Part shown: positions 5,572-12,092 of the stretch, piece after piece
Layout: each line of letters starts with the position of its first letter
How positions within the stretch are numbered: the first letter of the stretch is position 1
Source of the DNA: a virus
Length of the DNA stretch: 26,130 nucleotides
Virus record (IMG/VR): IMGVR_UViG_3300022540_000106
Coordinates: 1 to 26,130 of that record
Reading direction: 5' to 3' (one strand)
Notes under the pieces: model-generated
The model's database searches: none
The model's input: the letters and a program-made list of their open reading frames with translations, nothing else
Told to the model about the DNA's origin: nothing
Position numbers and translations under genes: made by a program

Positions 5572-7671
5572 ATGAGCACCAATTACGTTGTAATCGATTT
5601 AGAAACATACGGACATAAGACTTATAAGAGGTTCTGTAACCCACTCGACCCTGAGCACTACATAGTGGCTGTGGCGTATAAGTTCAAAGGACAAGAGGCC
5701 CAAGTCGATTACAACTACGATGGTATCTCACCTGACGACGCCTTTAAGAACATAGACCTCAGTACTGTAGATGTGATCATTGCTCACAATGCGAAGTTCG
5801 ATCTACTCTATCTGTGGCCAAGTAAGATACTACAGGATTGGTTGAGGTGTGGGGGACGCATCTGGTGTACCCTACAAGCCGAGTACCTTCTTAGAGGACA
5901 ACAAGGAGTCGTACATGGCGGACGGGGCGCTGATAGCCTGAGCTTGGATGCTTTGTCTGTTAAGTATGGTGGTACTCTTAAGGATGAAGAAGTTAAAGAT
6001 GTGTGGTCTAACGGCGGCACAGTTTTAGATATCCCGAAAGATCAATTAATAGAGTACGCAGTATATGATGTAATCAATACAGAGATAGTCCTAGTGGCGC
6101 AGATAAAGAAGGCTACGAAACTAGGCATGATTCCTATCATCACTACGTACAACGAGCATCTATTGGCTGTGACTGAGATGGAATTTAATGGGATGTACTT
6201 CAATAAAGAGAAGGCTAAGGTGTATGCTGCGAAGCTGGAGAGGAAGTTAGAAAAACTTAGTAGGGACTTAGTGTCGTTACTGGTAGACAACGAACTCTGG
6301 CCTCAGCAGATGGTAGACTTTAATATAAAGAGCTACAGGCATATGGGTAATTTATTCTTTGGAGGCTCTCTCAAAGTTAAACAGAAGGCTCCCCTTCTAG
6401 GGAAGGATGGCCAACAAGTTAGATTTAAGAGTGGGCCCCGTGAGGGCGAACTGCGAACACGCAATGAAGTAGTGGAAGTGTTAATCCCAGGTCTAAACGA
6501 ACCTTTTCGTAATGAGTGGACGACAGATAAAGGTGGTCGCGGGACTGGAGAAGATGTTTTACTAGCATTAAAAGAAATAGCAACAAACGATTTAACTCCT
6601 GACGTAATTAATCTCTTGTTAAAATATAGGACGCACGCTAAAATACTTTCCACGTATTTATATAAACGAAAACCAGATGGAGAATCTGGACTGGTTCCAT
6701 TAGCACATATAGATGACTGTTTACACTCAGAATATGAAACAACTTATACTGAGACTGGGAGATTATCTAGCCGCAACCCTAACCTGCAAAACGTACCGCC
6801 ATTTGTGACGGAGTTGTTTGAGTCTAGGTACGGCCCAAAGGGTAGCATTGTAGAATTAGATTTCAGCCAGCTAGAGATTGTGGTGCAGGCATATATCACA
6901 CAATGCCCGCAGATGTTACAGGACATAGAGGATGGTGTAGACTTCCATTGTCTACGTCTCAGTTATGCAGAAGACAGGCCGTATGAGGAAGTGTATGACC
7001 TCTGCCAAACAGACGCAGACTGGAAGTTAAAACGTAAAGCAGCTAAGATTATATCTTTCCAGAAGGCGTACGGCGCTCACCCAAGTAAGATCGCAAACGA
7101 GGTAGGGTTACCTGAAGCTACCGTCACAGGCATCTTCGACAAAGAGAGTGAACGCTACCCAGAGATCAATGCCTACTATGATGGCATGACTGATTATTTA
7201 GATTCTAATCACGAGTATACGGATAGACCTTTGGATGTCAGAGTTAACGGTGTATATGAGACGAACTATAAAATGAAACAGATTACGGGTAAGTACCAAA
7301 CACTCACAGGTAAGCGGTACACATTCTACAAGAAGGCTGTACAAACTAAGAGAGGCGTGTTTGAATATTGGCCTGGACCTAATATCATGAACTACCCTAT
7401 CCAAGGGACAGCGGCTGACATCGTATCCATGCAGACAGGTAGAGTCTTCCGTTACATGTTAAACCAAAGAGATAAAGGGTTGATGGTTAACGAAATTCAT
7501 GATAGTAACGTATTAGATGTTAAGAACGAATACGTAGAAGAGATTACAGCGGAGGTCAAAAGGATATTAGAAGATGTAGAAACATCCTTTAAGACCTTGT
7601 TCGGTTTAAAATTCAACGCTCCAATCAAAGTTGATAGTGGTCATGGGGTTAATTGGCGGGAGGCAAAGTGA
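5572..7671 (+). CDS. family A DNA polymerase with 3'-5' exonuclease (T7 gp5-like)
   Basis: A 699-residue replicative polymerase, close in length to T7 gp5 (704). Proofreading domain: exo I VIDLET (D9, E11), exo II HNAKFD (D77), exo III YAVYD (Y162, D166). Polymerase domain: TGRLSSRNPNLQNVPP (395-410), motif A LDFSQLE (D430, E435), motif B R488-K492-F496-Y500-G501 and motif C EIHDS (H643, D644). All catalytic residues are present, with no intein or intron. F496 aligns with E. coli Pol I Phe762, a residue proposed to correlate with lifestyle in phage PolA; Phe favours discrimination against dideoxynucleotides. There is no 5'-3' exonuclease domain; that activity is encoded separately at 9563-10399. 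Confidence 0.96.
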   Translation: MSTNYVVIDLETYGHKTYKRFCNPLDPEHYIVAVAYKFKGQEAQVDYNYDGISPDDAFKNIDLSTVDVIIAHNAKFDLLYLWPSKILQDWLRCGGRIWCTLQAEYLLRGQQGVVHGGRGADSLSLDALSVKYGGTLKDEEVKDVWSNGGTVLDIPKDQLIEYAVYDVINTEIVLVAQIKKATKLGMIPIITTYNEHLLAVTEMEFNGMYFNKEKAKVYAAKLERKLEKLSRDLVSLLVDNELWPQQMVDFNIKSYRHMGNLFFGGSLKVKQKAPLLGKDGQQVRFKSGPREGELRTRNEVVEVLIPGLNEPFRNEWTTDKGGRGTGEDVLLALKEIATNDLTPDVINLLLKYRTHAKILSTYLYKRKPDGESGLVPLAHIDDCLHSEYETTYTETGRLSSRNPNLQNVPPFVTELFESRYGPKGSIVELDFSQLEIVVQAYITQCPQMLQDIEDGVDFHCLRLSYAEDRPYEEVYDLCQTDADWKLKRKAAKIISFQKAYGAHPSKIANEVGLPEATVTGIFDKESERYPEINAYYDGMTDYLDSNHEYTDRPLDVRVNGVYETNYKMKQITGKYQTLTGKRYTFYKKAVQTKRGVFEYWPGPNIMNYPIQGTAADIVSMQTGRVFRYMLNQRDKGLMVNEIHDSNVLDVKNEYVEEITAEVKRILEDVETSFKTLFGLKFNAPIKVDSGHGVNWREAK

Positions 7672-7967
7672 TGAAACATTTAGGGCAATCTAAGAAACAC
7701 GCAGGACTGGAGGCCGTAGTTAATATAGGTAGCGGGATGTTTATAGCATTCACATTATCTCAGTTAGCTTCTTACTGCGCTCCTGAGATACGTATGTATA
7801 TCTGGACAGGGTTTGAGTGGAATGTGGGAGCAGGAAGTAATCTATTTATGACTGTGGTACTCACGTTTGTAAGCATGGCTAGAAGTTATGTCTGGCGGCG
7901 AGTGTTCAATAAGGTGCACGTTAAAAAGTTAACTGAAATGTTGGAGGGTAAAGATTATGCCAAATAA
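7671..7967 (+). CDS. DUF7220-type small membrane protein
   Basis: A 98-residue protein. The start ATG overlaps the polymerase stop codon by one base and follows GGGAGG (7658-7663); upstream in-frame codons are less well placed. It matches the DUF7220 pattern: an N-terminal QSKKHAGLEAVVNIGSG segment (family 'QSRRxSLVEAVxNVxxG'), a first hydrophobic helix FIAFTLSQLASYCAP, and a second helix ending in FVSMARSYVWRRVFN (family 'FTxxSxxRSYxxRRxF'). Function unknown; the family is widespread in phages and genomic islands. It overlaps the next gene by 11 bases. Confidence 0.75.
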   Translation: MKHLGQSKKHAGLEAVVNIGSGMFIAFTLSQLASYCAPEIRMYIWTGFEWNVGAGSNLFMTVVLTFVSMARSYVWRRVFNKVHVKKLTEMLEGKDYAK

Positions 7968-8373
7968 AAAGAAAGTCACTGACCCCAAAGCAGCAGCGGG
8001 AAGCGTTAAGATGAGGTTCGATCATATCCCATTAACCGCTTGGGTCGATTTGTCAGATGGGATGATCGACGGTGTACCTAAGTATGGAAAGTTTAATTGG
8101 CTCTCGGTAGACGAGCCACTAGATAACTTAGTTTATGTTAACGCTGCACAAAGACATTTATTATTGTATCTCGCAGGCGAGGACTATGCTAGGGATAGCG
8201 GAAGATATCATATAGCTCATATCATTAGCGGACTATCTGTATTAAGGGACGCTGAGGCTGCGGGTTTAGCGGCAGATGAACGAGTGAAGTTGCCTCTAGA
8301 AGCATTGAATAATTTTGCTAAATCTATTTGCGGAGAAGAGTATGCCAACCTTCCCTTAATAATCAAACCATAA
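7957..8373 (+). CDS. dATP/dGTP diphosphohydrolase-like (MazZ-type domain) protein
   Basis: A 138-residue, probably all-helical protein with the pattern of the dATP/dGTP diphosphohydrolase N-terminal domain family (formerly DUF5664): IPLTAWVDLSDGMIDGVPKYG with KYG at 42-44, NW (47-48), VNAAQRH (61-67), YLAGEDYARDSG (71-82) and HIAHIISG (85-92). In phage phiVC8-type Z-genome phages a protein of this family (MazZ) hydrolyses dATP or dGTP to the monophosphate, feeding diaminopurine synthesis or clearing competing nucleotides. Many phages without modified adenine also carry it. It sits directly after the polymerase and shares the window with a MazG-type enzyme, so nucleotide pool control is the likely role. 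Confidence 0.8.
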   Translation: MPNKKKVTDPKAAAGSVKMRFDHIPLTAWVDLSDGMIDGVPKYGKFNWLSVDEPLDNLVYVNAAQRHLLLYLAGEDYARDSGRYHIAHIISGLSVLRDAEAAGLAADERVKLPLEALNNFAKSICGEEYANLPLIIKP

Positions 8374-8387
8374 TTTAGGAGATTACT

Positions 8388-9566
8388 ATGTCCAGAAGAA
8401 AAGCTAATGATGTAAATGCATGGGCAACTATCATACAAGAATACGAGAATAATTACGGTTCGGGAGAAGGTCCGCCGGGAGAGGATGTTTTTGAGGTGGA
8501 GTTGATGACCCCCAAGCAAATAGTGGAGGAATTAAATAGGACGGTGATCGGACAGGACAAAGCTAAGGAGTTAGTAGCTATCGCAGCGTGGAATAGATTA
8601 TTGTCTATGAAGAATAAAGAACTCGAAAGAGATGATGATTATTATTTTGAAAAGAATAACATACTGTTAGTAGGCAACACAGGTTGTGGTAAAACACATC
8701 TCATCAAGGCGTTGGCAGAGGCTGTGTCTTTGCCTGTGACTATACAAGATGCCACCGGCTTCACCTCTGCTGGGTATGTGGGCAGGGATGTAGATGAATG
8801 CATCATTGATTTATTTGAAAATGCTCGTACGTTGGTCGAAAAAAATTACGATACCCTCTACATGAGTCGTTACGATAAGTCGGACTTAATTAAGAAAATA
8901 GCTGAGTACGGAATCATATATGTAGATGAGGCAGATAAGATACGTACCAGTAATAGTAATGGTAAAGATGTTAATGGGCGCAGCGTACAAGAAGCCTTCC
9001 TAAAACTAGTGGAAGGTACAGAGTGTACCATAAAGAGTGTCACATATTGTGGCACCGTGGACACATCCAACATGTTGTTTATCTTTGGCGGAGCTTTCTC
9101 GGGACTGGACCAAATCATCTCTAAACGCTTGGACGGTAAGAGTATTGGATTCTCTGCCCCACTCTTATCTAAGGCTGAGAAATCTAATCTATTGAACAAG
9201 GCTTCCATATCTGATTTTACAGCGAACGGTATGATACCCGAGTTAATGGGTCGGCTCCCCATCATCGCCGTACTAAAAAACTTAGATAGAGATATGATCT
9301 ATAAAATCTTCACTCTTCCGGAACGTTGTATCATGTCCCAAGTAGTGAATGAGTTCAAATCATATGGAGTGGAGGCATACTTCACCGAGGATGCTGTAAA
9401 CCATATTGTAGATCAAGCTCTAGAACTTAAGCTTGGTGCGCGAGGGTTGAAGAGTGTATGCCAACAATCCCTACGACCCCTACTCTTTCATCTACCCTCA
9501 AACGAATTAGATAGACCGTTGATGATAACGAAGAAACTACTATTAACTATAGGAGAAGACGAATGA
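8388..9566 (+). CDS. ClpX-like AAA+ protein unfoldase
   Basis: A 392-residue AAA+ ATPase resembling ClpX over its whole ATPase region. Visible: VIGQDKAK box (53-60), Walker A GNTGCGKT (96-103), pore loop GYVGR (129-133; ClpX GYVGE), Walker B YVDEAD (178-183), the FGGAFSGLD segment (233-241), an IGF tripeptide (253-255) where ClpX carries its ClpP-docking loop, the box VII Arg in GRLP (R289) and sensor 2 GARGL (350-354). The N-terminal Cys4 zinc domain of cellular ClpX is absent, replaced by about 35 residues without Cys. The segment holding the RKH pore loop is shortened and lacks RKH. An extra stretch of about 20 residues precedes Walker B. It lies within the replication operon, overlapping the exonuclease gene by 4 bases. 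It probably unfolds or remodels selected proteins, perhaps delivering them to host ClpP. Confidence 0.93.
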   Translation: MSRRKANDVNAWATIIQEYENNYGSGEGPPGEDVFEVELMTPKQIVEELNRTVIGQDKAKELVAIAAWNRLLSMKNKELERDDDYYFEKNNILLVGNTGCGKTHLIKALAEAVSLPVTIQDATGFTSAGYVGRDVDECIIDLFENARTLVEKNYDTLYMSRYDKSDLIKKIAEYGIIYVDEADKIRTSNSNGKDVNGRSVQEAFLKLVEGTECTIKSVTYCGTVDTSNMLFIFGGAFSGLDQIISKRLDGKSIGFSAPLLSKAEKSNLLNKASISDFTANGMIPELMGRLPIIAVLKNLDRDMIYKIFTLPERCIMSQVVNEFKSYGVEAYFTEDAVNHIVDQALELKLGARGLKSVCQQSLRPLLFHLPSNELDRPLMITKKLLLTIGEDE

Positions 9567-10399
9567 AAGAGCAGCACAGTATAACAGAGAGGGTTGCTTT
9601 GGTGGATGCTGATAGTCTTATCTACTCTATAGGCTACCAGACAGATAAGCTAGAAGAGGACAGAGTATTCGCTGTCAAATTGTTGAGGCAATCCGTAGAT
9701 AACATTCTTGATGGTGCAGAATGTTCAATGTTAGAATTGTATTTGGGTACGGACACCAACTACAGAGATTCTATAGCTACGATGAAGCCTTACAAAGGCA
9801 ACAGGGAGACATCAAACCGTCCACAGTTCTATAGGGAGCTACGTGCGTACTTAGTAAAGCAACGGGGAGCGGTATTGTGTGTGGGCCAGGAGGCTGAGGA
9901 TGTAGTAGGTATCCGTTCATATGAGTTCGATAACTTCGATGACTTTGTTATCTGCCATATAGATAAAGACCTTGACATGTTAGCAGGAGTGCACTACAAT
10001 TACAGAACAGGAAAGAGTTATGAGGTTGATAGATATCAAGCACTTAGAAACTTCTATGTACAGCTGGTCACTGGGGATAGTGTGGATAACATCCCAGGGC
10101 TGTATCACCAACTGCTTATAGATGAGGATGGGGAGGCTGCATACAAGTTTAGGTACAGTAGATATAAATCAAAATTAATTAAAGATTTATCTGAGCTAAC
10201 CGATGAATTGAGTATGTGGCAGCATGTGTACGGTATCTACAAGGAGTGGGGCCAAATAAGTAAGCACGGCATAGACCGCATCCTTGAGATAGGACAACTG
10301 CTGTGGTTACGTAGGGAACAAGGGGAGCTCTGGGTGCATCCGATAGATAGGAAGTTTGATTATATAACTGACGACATACGGGAGAACAAAGATGAGTGA
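9563..10399 (+). CDS. 5'-3' exonuclease (T7 gp6 / FEN-like)
   Basis: A 278-residue PIN-fold nuclease of the PolI 5' nuclease / T7 gp6 type. Metal-binding and signature residues: ALVDADSLIY (12-21; D15, D17), the KPYKGNR motif (75-81), GQEAEDVVG (108-116; E110, E112, D113), CHIDKDLDML (131-140; D134, D136) and VTGDSVDNIPG (169-179; D172, D175). The Gly-rich helix-hairpin-helix expected after DNIPG is degenerate. Roles in T7-like phages are RNA primer removal, recombination and host DNA breakdown. It supplies the activity missing from the separate polymerase. Starts at an ATGA overlap with the ClpX-like gene and overlaps the MazG gene by 8 bases. Confidence 0.9.
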   Translation: MKEQHSITERVALVDADSLIYSIGYQTDKLEEDRVFAVKLLRQSVDNILDGAECSMLELYLGTDTNYRDSIATMKPYKGNRETSNRPQFYRELRAYLVKQRGAVLCVGQEAEDVVGIRSYEFDNFDDFVICHIDKDLDMLAGVHYNYRTGKSYEVDRYQALRNFYVQLVTGDSVDNIPGLYHQLLIDEDGEAAYKFRYSRYKSKLIKDLSELTDELSMWQHVYGIYKEWGQISKHGIDRILEIGQLLWLRREQGELWVHPIDRKFDYITDDIRENKDE

Positions 10400-10712
10400 T
10401 ATATTGATAGAGTATGAAGAATTTTGTCTGAGTGTAGATGAGACATATAACTCTCCGTGCACCGATGCTGTATGTTTAATGCATTACGCCACAGGGCTTG
10501 CAGCCGAGACAGGAGAAGTGTTAGAGTTATTACAAAAGGCTATACGCAAGGATAAAAAAGTTGATGTATTTATTAACAATGTGGAGTTAATTAATGAACT
10601 TGGGGACGTGCTTTGGTATCTTACTAGATTAGCAAACCATAACGGTATCTCGTTGAAGCGTGTCATTGCTTGCAATAGAGCTAAATTACTTCGCCGACAT
10701 GGGGGAGAATAA
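10392..10712 (+). CDS. MazG-type nucleotide pyrophosphohydrolase
   Basis: A 106-residue all-helical protein with the MazG signature: GLAAETGEVLELLQKA (35-50), with E39 and E42, followed by INELGDVLWYLTRLA (67-81), with E69 and D72. This gives the ExxE-x26-ExxD Mg-binding pattern of the family. MazG enzymes cleave (d)NTPs to monophosphate and pyrophosphate; in phages they are linked to nucleotide recycling or alarmone control, though the target here is unknown. It overlaps the exonuclease gene by 8 bases and precedes the holin gene by 2. Confidence 0.9.
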   Translation: MSDILIEYEEFCLSVDETYNSPCTDAVCLMHYATGLAAETGEVLELLQKAIRKDKKVDVFINNVELINELGDVLWYLTRLANHNGISLKRVIACNRAKLLRRHGGE

Positions 10713-10714
10713 TT

Positions 10715-11149
10715 ATGTGGGGAGCAGCGATAGGATTGTTAAATGTTATAACAGGTGGCATCTTCGGTCTCAAGAACAGGAAGGCGGACCTTCTACAGGA
10801 CGGTATTAAGTTAGCTAGCCAGATAAAGAGTGAGGATGCGAAGGCAGGAGTGGCAGCCTTCCAGATGGCCATAGCTGAAACTCAATCAGAGTCCTGGTTA
10901 ACTCGTACGTACAGACCTCTGATACCGTTCATCTACACCATGTTCTTTATAGCCTTCGCCTTTGGGTATGTACCACAGGCGCTATTAGGCCCTATGCCTC
11001 CCGTCATAGCTGGTATGTTTGATGTGATGAATACCATTGTCCTGGTAGGTTACCCTGCCCGAACGATAGATAAGATAGCTAAGCAGATTAACTTAGGTAA
11101 GATAGCTAACACTTTTATTACTGAACTGATGAGTAGGAGGAAACGATGA
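10715..11149 (+). CDS. three-TM holin (GTA holin-type)
   Basis: A 144-residue protein with the layout of the 'holin of 3TMs' family: a short N-terminal hydrophobic segment (about 3-19), a charged/amphipathic linker, the family motif SWLTRTYRPLIPFIY (60-74) entering a TM helix (68-88), a Pro-containing turn and a third hydrophobic segment (98-114), then a basic C-terminus (SRRKR). Holins form holes in the inner membrane that time lysis. The endolysin usually paired with it is not recognised in the window. Good ribosome site GGGGGAG upstream of the ATG. Confidence 0.8.
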   Translation: MWGAAIGLLNVITGGIFGLKNRKADLLQDGIKLASQIKSEDAKAGVAAFQMAIAETQSESWLTRTYRPLIPFIYTMFFIAFAFGYVPQALLGPMPPVIAGMFDVMNTIVLVGYPARTIDKIAKQINLGKIANTFITELMSRRKR

Positions 11150-11400
11150 AGCCGATTAAAAGAACTCAGGAGGACCTTGTAATTAACGACATTACCCCAA
11201 AAGAATTTGCAGATTACTTTATTGGTAATTGTGATTCTTGGCAAGCAGACGTTTTAGATGAGATAGGCAATCAATTTTACGACCTAAACTTGGAAATGCA
11301 GATACTTTATTTTACTAGAGCAATCGAAGGAGATAGTAAATTTTGGTGGTTTTTAGAACAAATAGAGGCGTTTAAGGAGATTAATGCTAATGAATATTAA
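11146..11400 (+). CDS. hypothetical acidic protein
   Basis: An 84-residue acidic, aromatic-rich protein starting at an ATGA overlap with the holin gene. It contains ITPKEFADYFIGN and WWFLEQIEAFKEI helices. No family recognised. It begins a set of four small overlapping genes (11146-12092) of unknown function. Confidence 0.55.
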   Translation: MKPIKRTQEDLVINDITPKEFADYFIGNCDSWQADVLDEIGNQFYDLNLEMQILYFTRAIEGDSKFWWFLEQIEAFKEINANEY

Positions 11401-11662
11401 GACACCGCCCCGTAAGATGGAAGAGCACGCTCTGGTAGAGTGGGTATATGATCACGACTTTAAATACTGGTCCGCTATATACCTCGAGATAGTACAAGAT
11501 AACCCTGCTAAGATGGAAGAGCTATTTCGACAAGAAGTGTATGACATCATTGATGACGCAGTACGGTATGGGGATGAATATTCTAAGTATATACTTGATG
11601 AGAGGGATGAGGACGATGTTTATAATTGCCTACACTTCCGCAAACCAAAGGATAACAAATGA
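11384..11662 (+). CDS. hypothetical acidic protein
   Basis: A 92-residue strongly acidic protein, rich in Asp/Glu/Tyr (for example ILDERDEDDVYN). Start at ATG 11384 or ATG 11390; the AAGGAG site at 11374-11379 is 4 or 10 bases away respectively. It overlaps the preceding gene by 17 bases (11 with the later start) and the next by 4. No family recognised. The acidity would suit DNA mimicry or interaction with basic partners, but nothing in the sequence proves it. Confidence 0.55.
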   Translation: MLMNIKTPPRKMEEHALVEWVYDHDFKYWSAIYLEIVQDNPAKMEELFRQEVYDIIDDAVRYGDEYSKYILDERDEDDVYNCLHFRKPKDNK

Positions 11663-11916
11663 TGTTAACTAAAGCGGAAAGAGAAGCTGTTGTAGCGGAA
11701 ATAGAAACTGTTGTGGCGGACACTATACCATCAGAGTTTAATTTTACAATTGAGTACGTCGTAGGTTTCATGGCGCGCCCATTTTGCCGGGTAGAAATTA
11801 TACTCGGTTTGAGATACGTGCCTATAAGATTCTATAAAGAGCACCCAGATCTAGTTAAGGACCAGGTTGGAGTAGCAGTAAATGTATTATTAAACGAACT
11901 TAAGGAGGATGAGTAA
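11659..11916 (+). CDS. hypothetical protein
   Basis: An 85-residue acidic protein beginning at an ATGA overlap. N-terminal helix AEREAVVAEIETVVAD, then a strand-rich centre (FTIEYVVGFMARPFCRVEIILG), then a C-terminal helix. No family recognised. Confidence 0.5.
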   Translation: MMLTKAEREAVVAEIETVVADTIPSEFNFTIEYVVGFMARPFCRVEIILGLRYVPIRFYKEHPDLVKDQVGVAVNVLLNELKEDE

Positions 11917-12092
11917 TGACTATGAAGTGGAAGGAGTGTTCGCCAGATGAGGTGAAAGTTTCCCGACTAATTTGGAGTCAAGGTACTCCACACGACCCCG
12001 CAGGTTATTATGTTAATCTGGAATTCAGAGGTGCAAGTATACAAGCATTTTTAGCCTACGCTGACGAGCCTACAGGAGACGACGATGAGTAA
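11916..12092 (+). CDS. small hypothetical protein
   Basis: A 58-residue reading frame from ATG 11916 to TAA 12090-12092: it begins M-T-M-K-W-K-E-C and ends TGDDDE. The ATG shares its first base with the preceding stop codon (TAATG), an AAGGAGG site lies just upstream, and the 3' end overlaps the next start by 8 bases, so it fits the operon exactly. The acidic tail and the short beta-like core (AGYYVNLEFRGASI) give no family. Confidence 0.55.
   Translation: MTMKWKECSPDEVKVSRLIWSQGTPHDPAGYYVNLEFRGASIQAFLAYADEPTGDDDE

Noticed and set aside
5572-8373. Z-genome (diaminopurine) system suggested by a family A polymerase next to a MazZ-type protein
   Set aside because: No PurZ or DatZ gene is visible in the window, and MazZ-type domains are common in phages with ordinary DNA; left only as a test.
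8870-9265. 131-codon minus-strand frame
   Set aside because: It is a shadow of the ClpX-like gene, whose conserved motifs fix the coding strand.
9972-10000. TTGACA-N17-TACAAT promoter-like sequence inside the exonuclease gene
   Set aside because: It matches 11 of 12 positions, but it lies wholly within codons for the conserved IDKDLDML motif and has no gene start close downstream; kept as unproven, not listed as a promoter.
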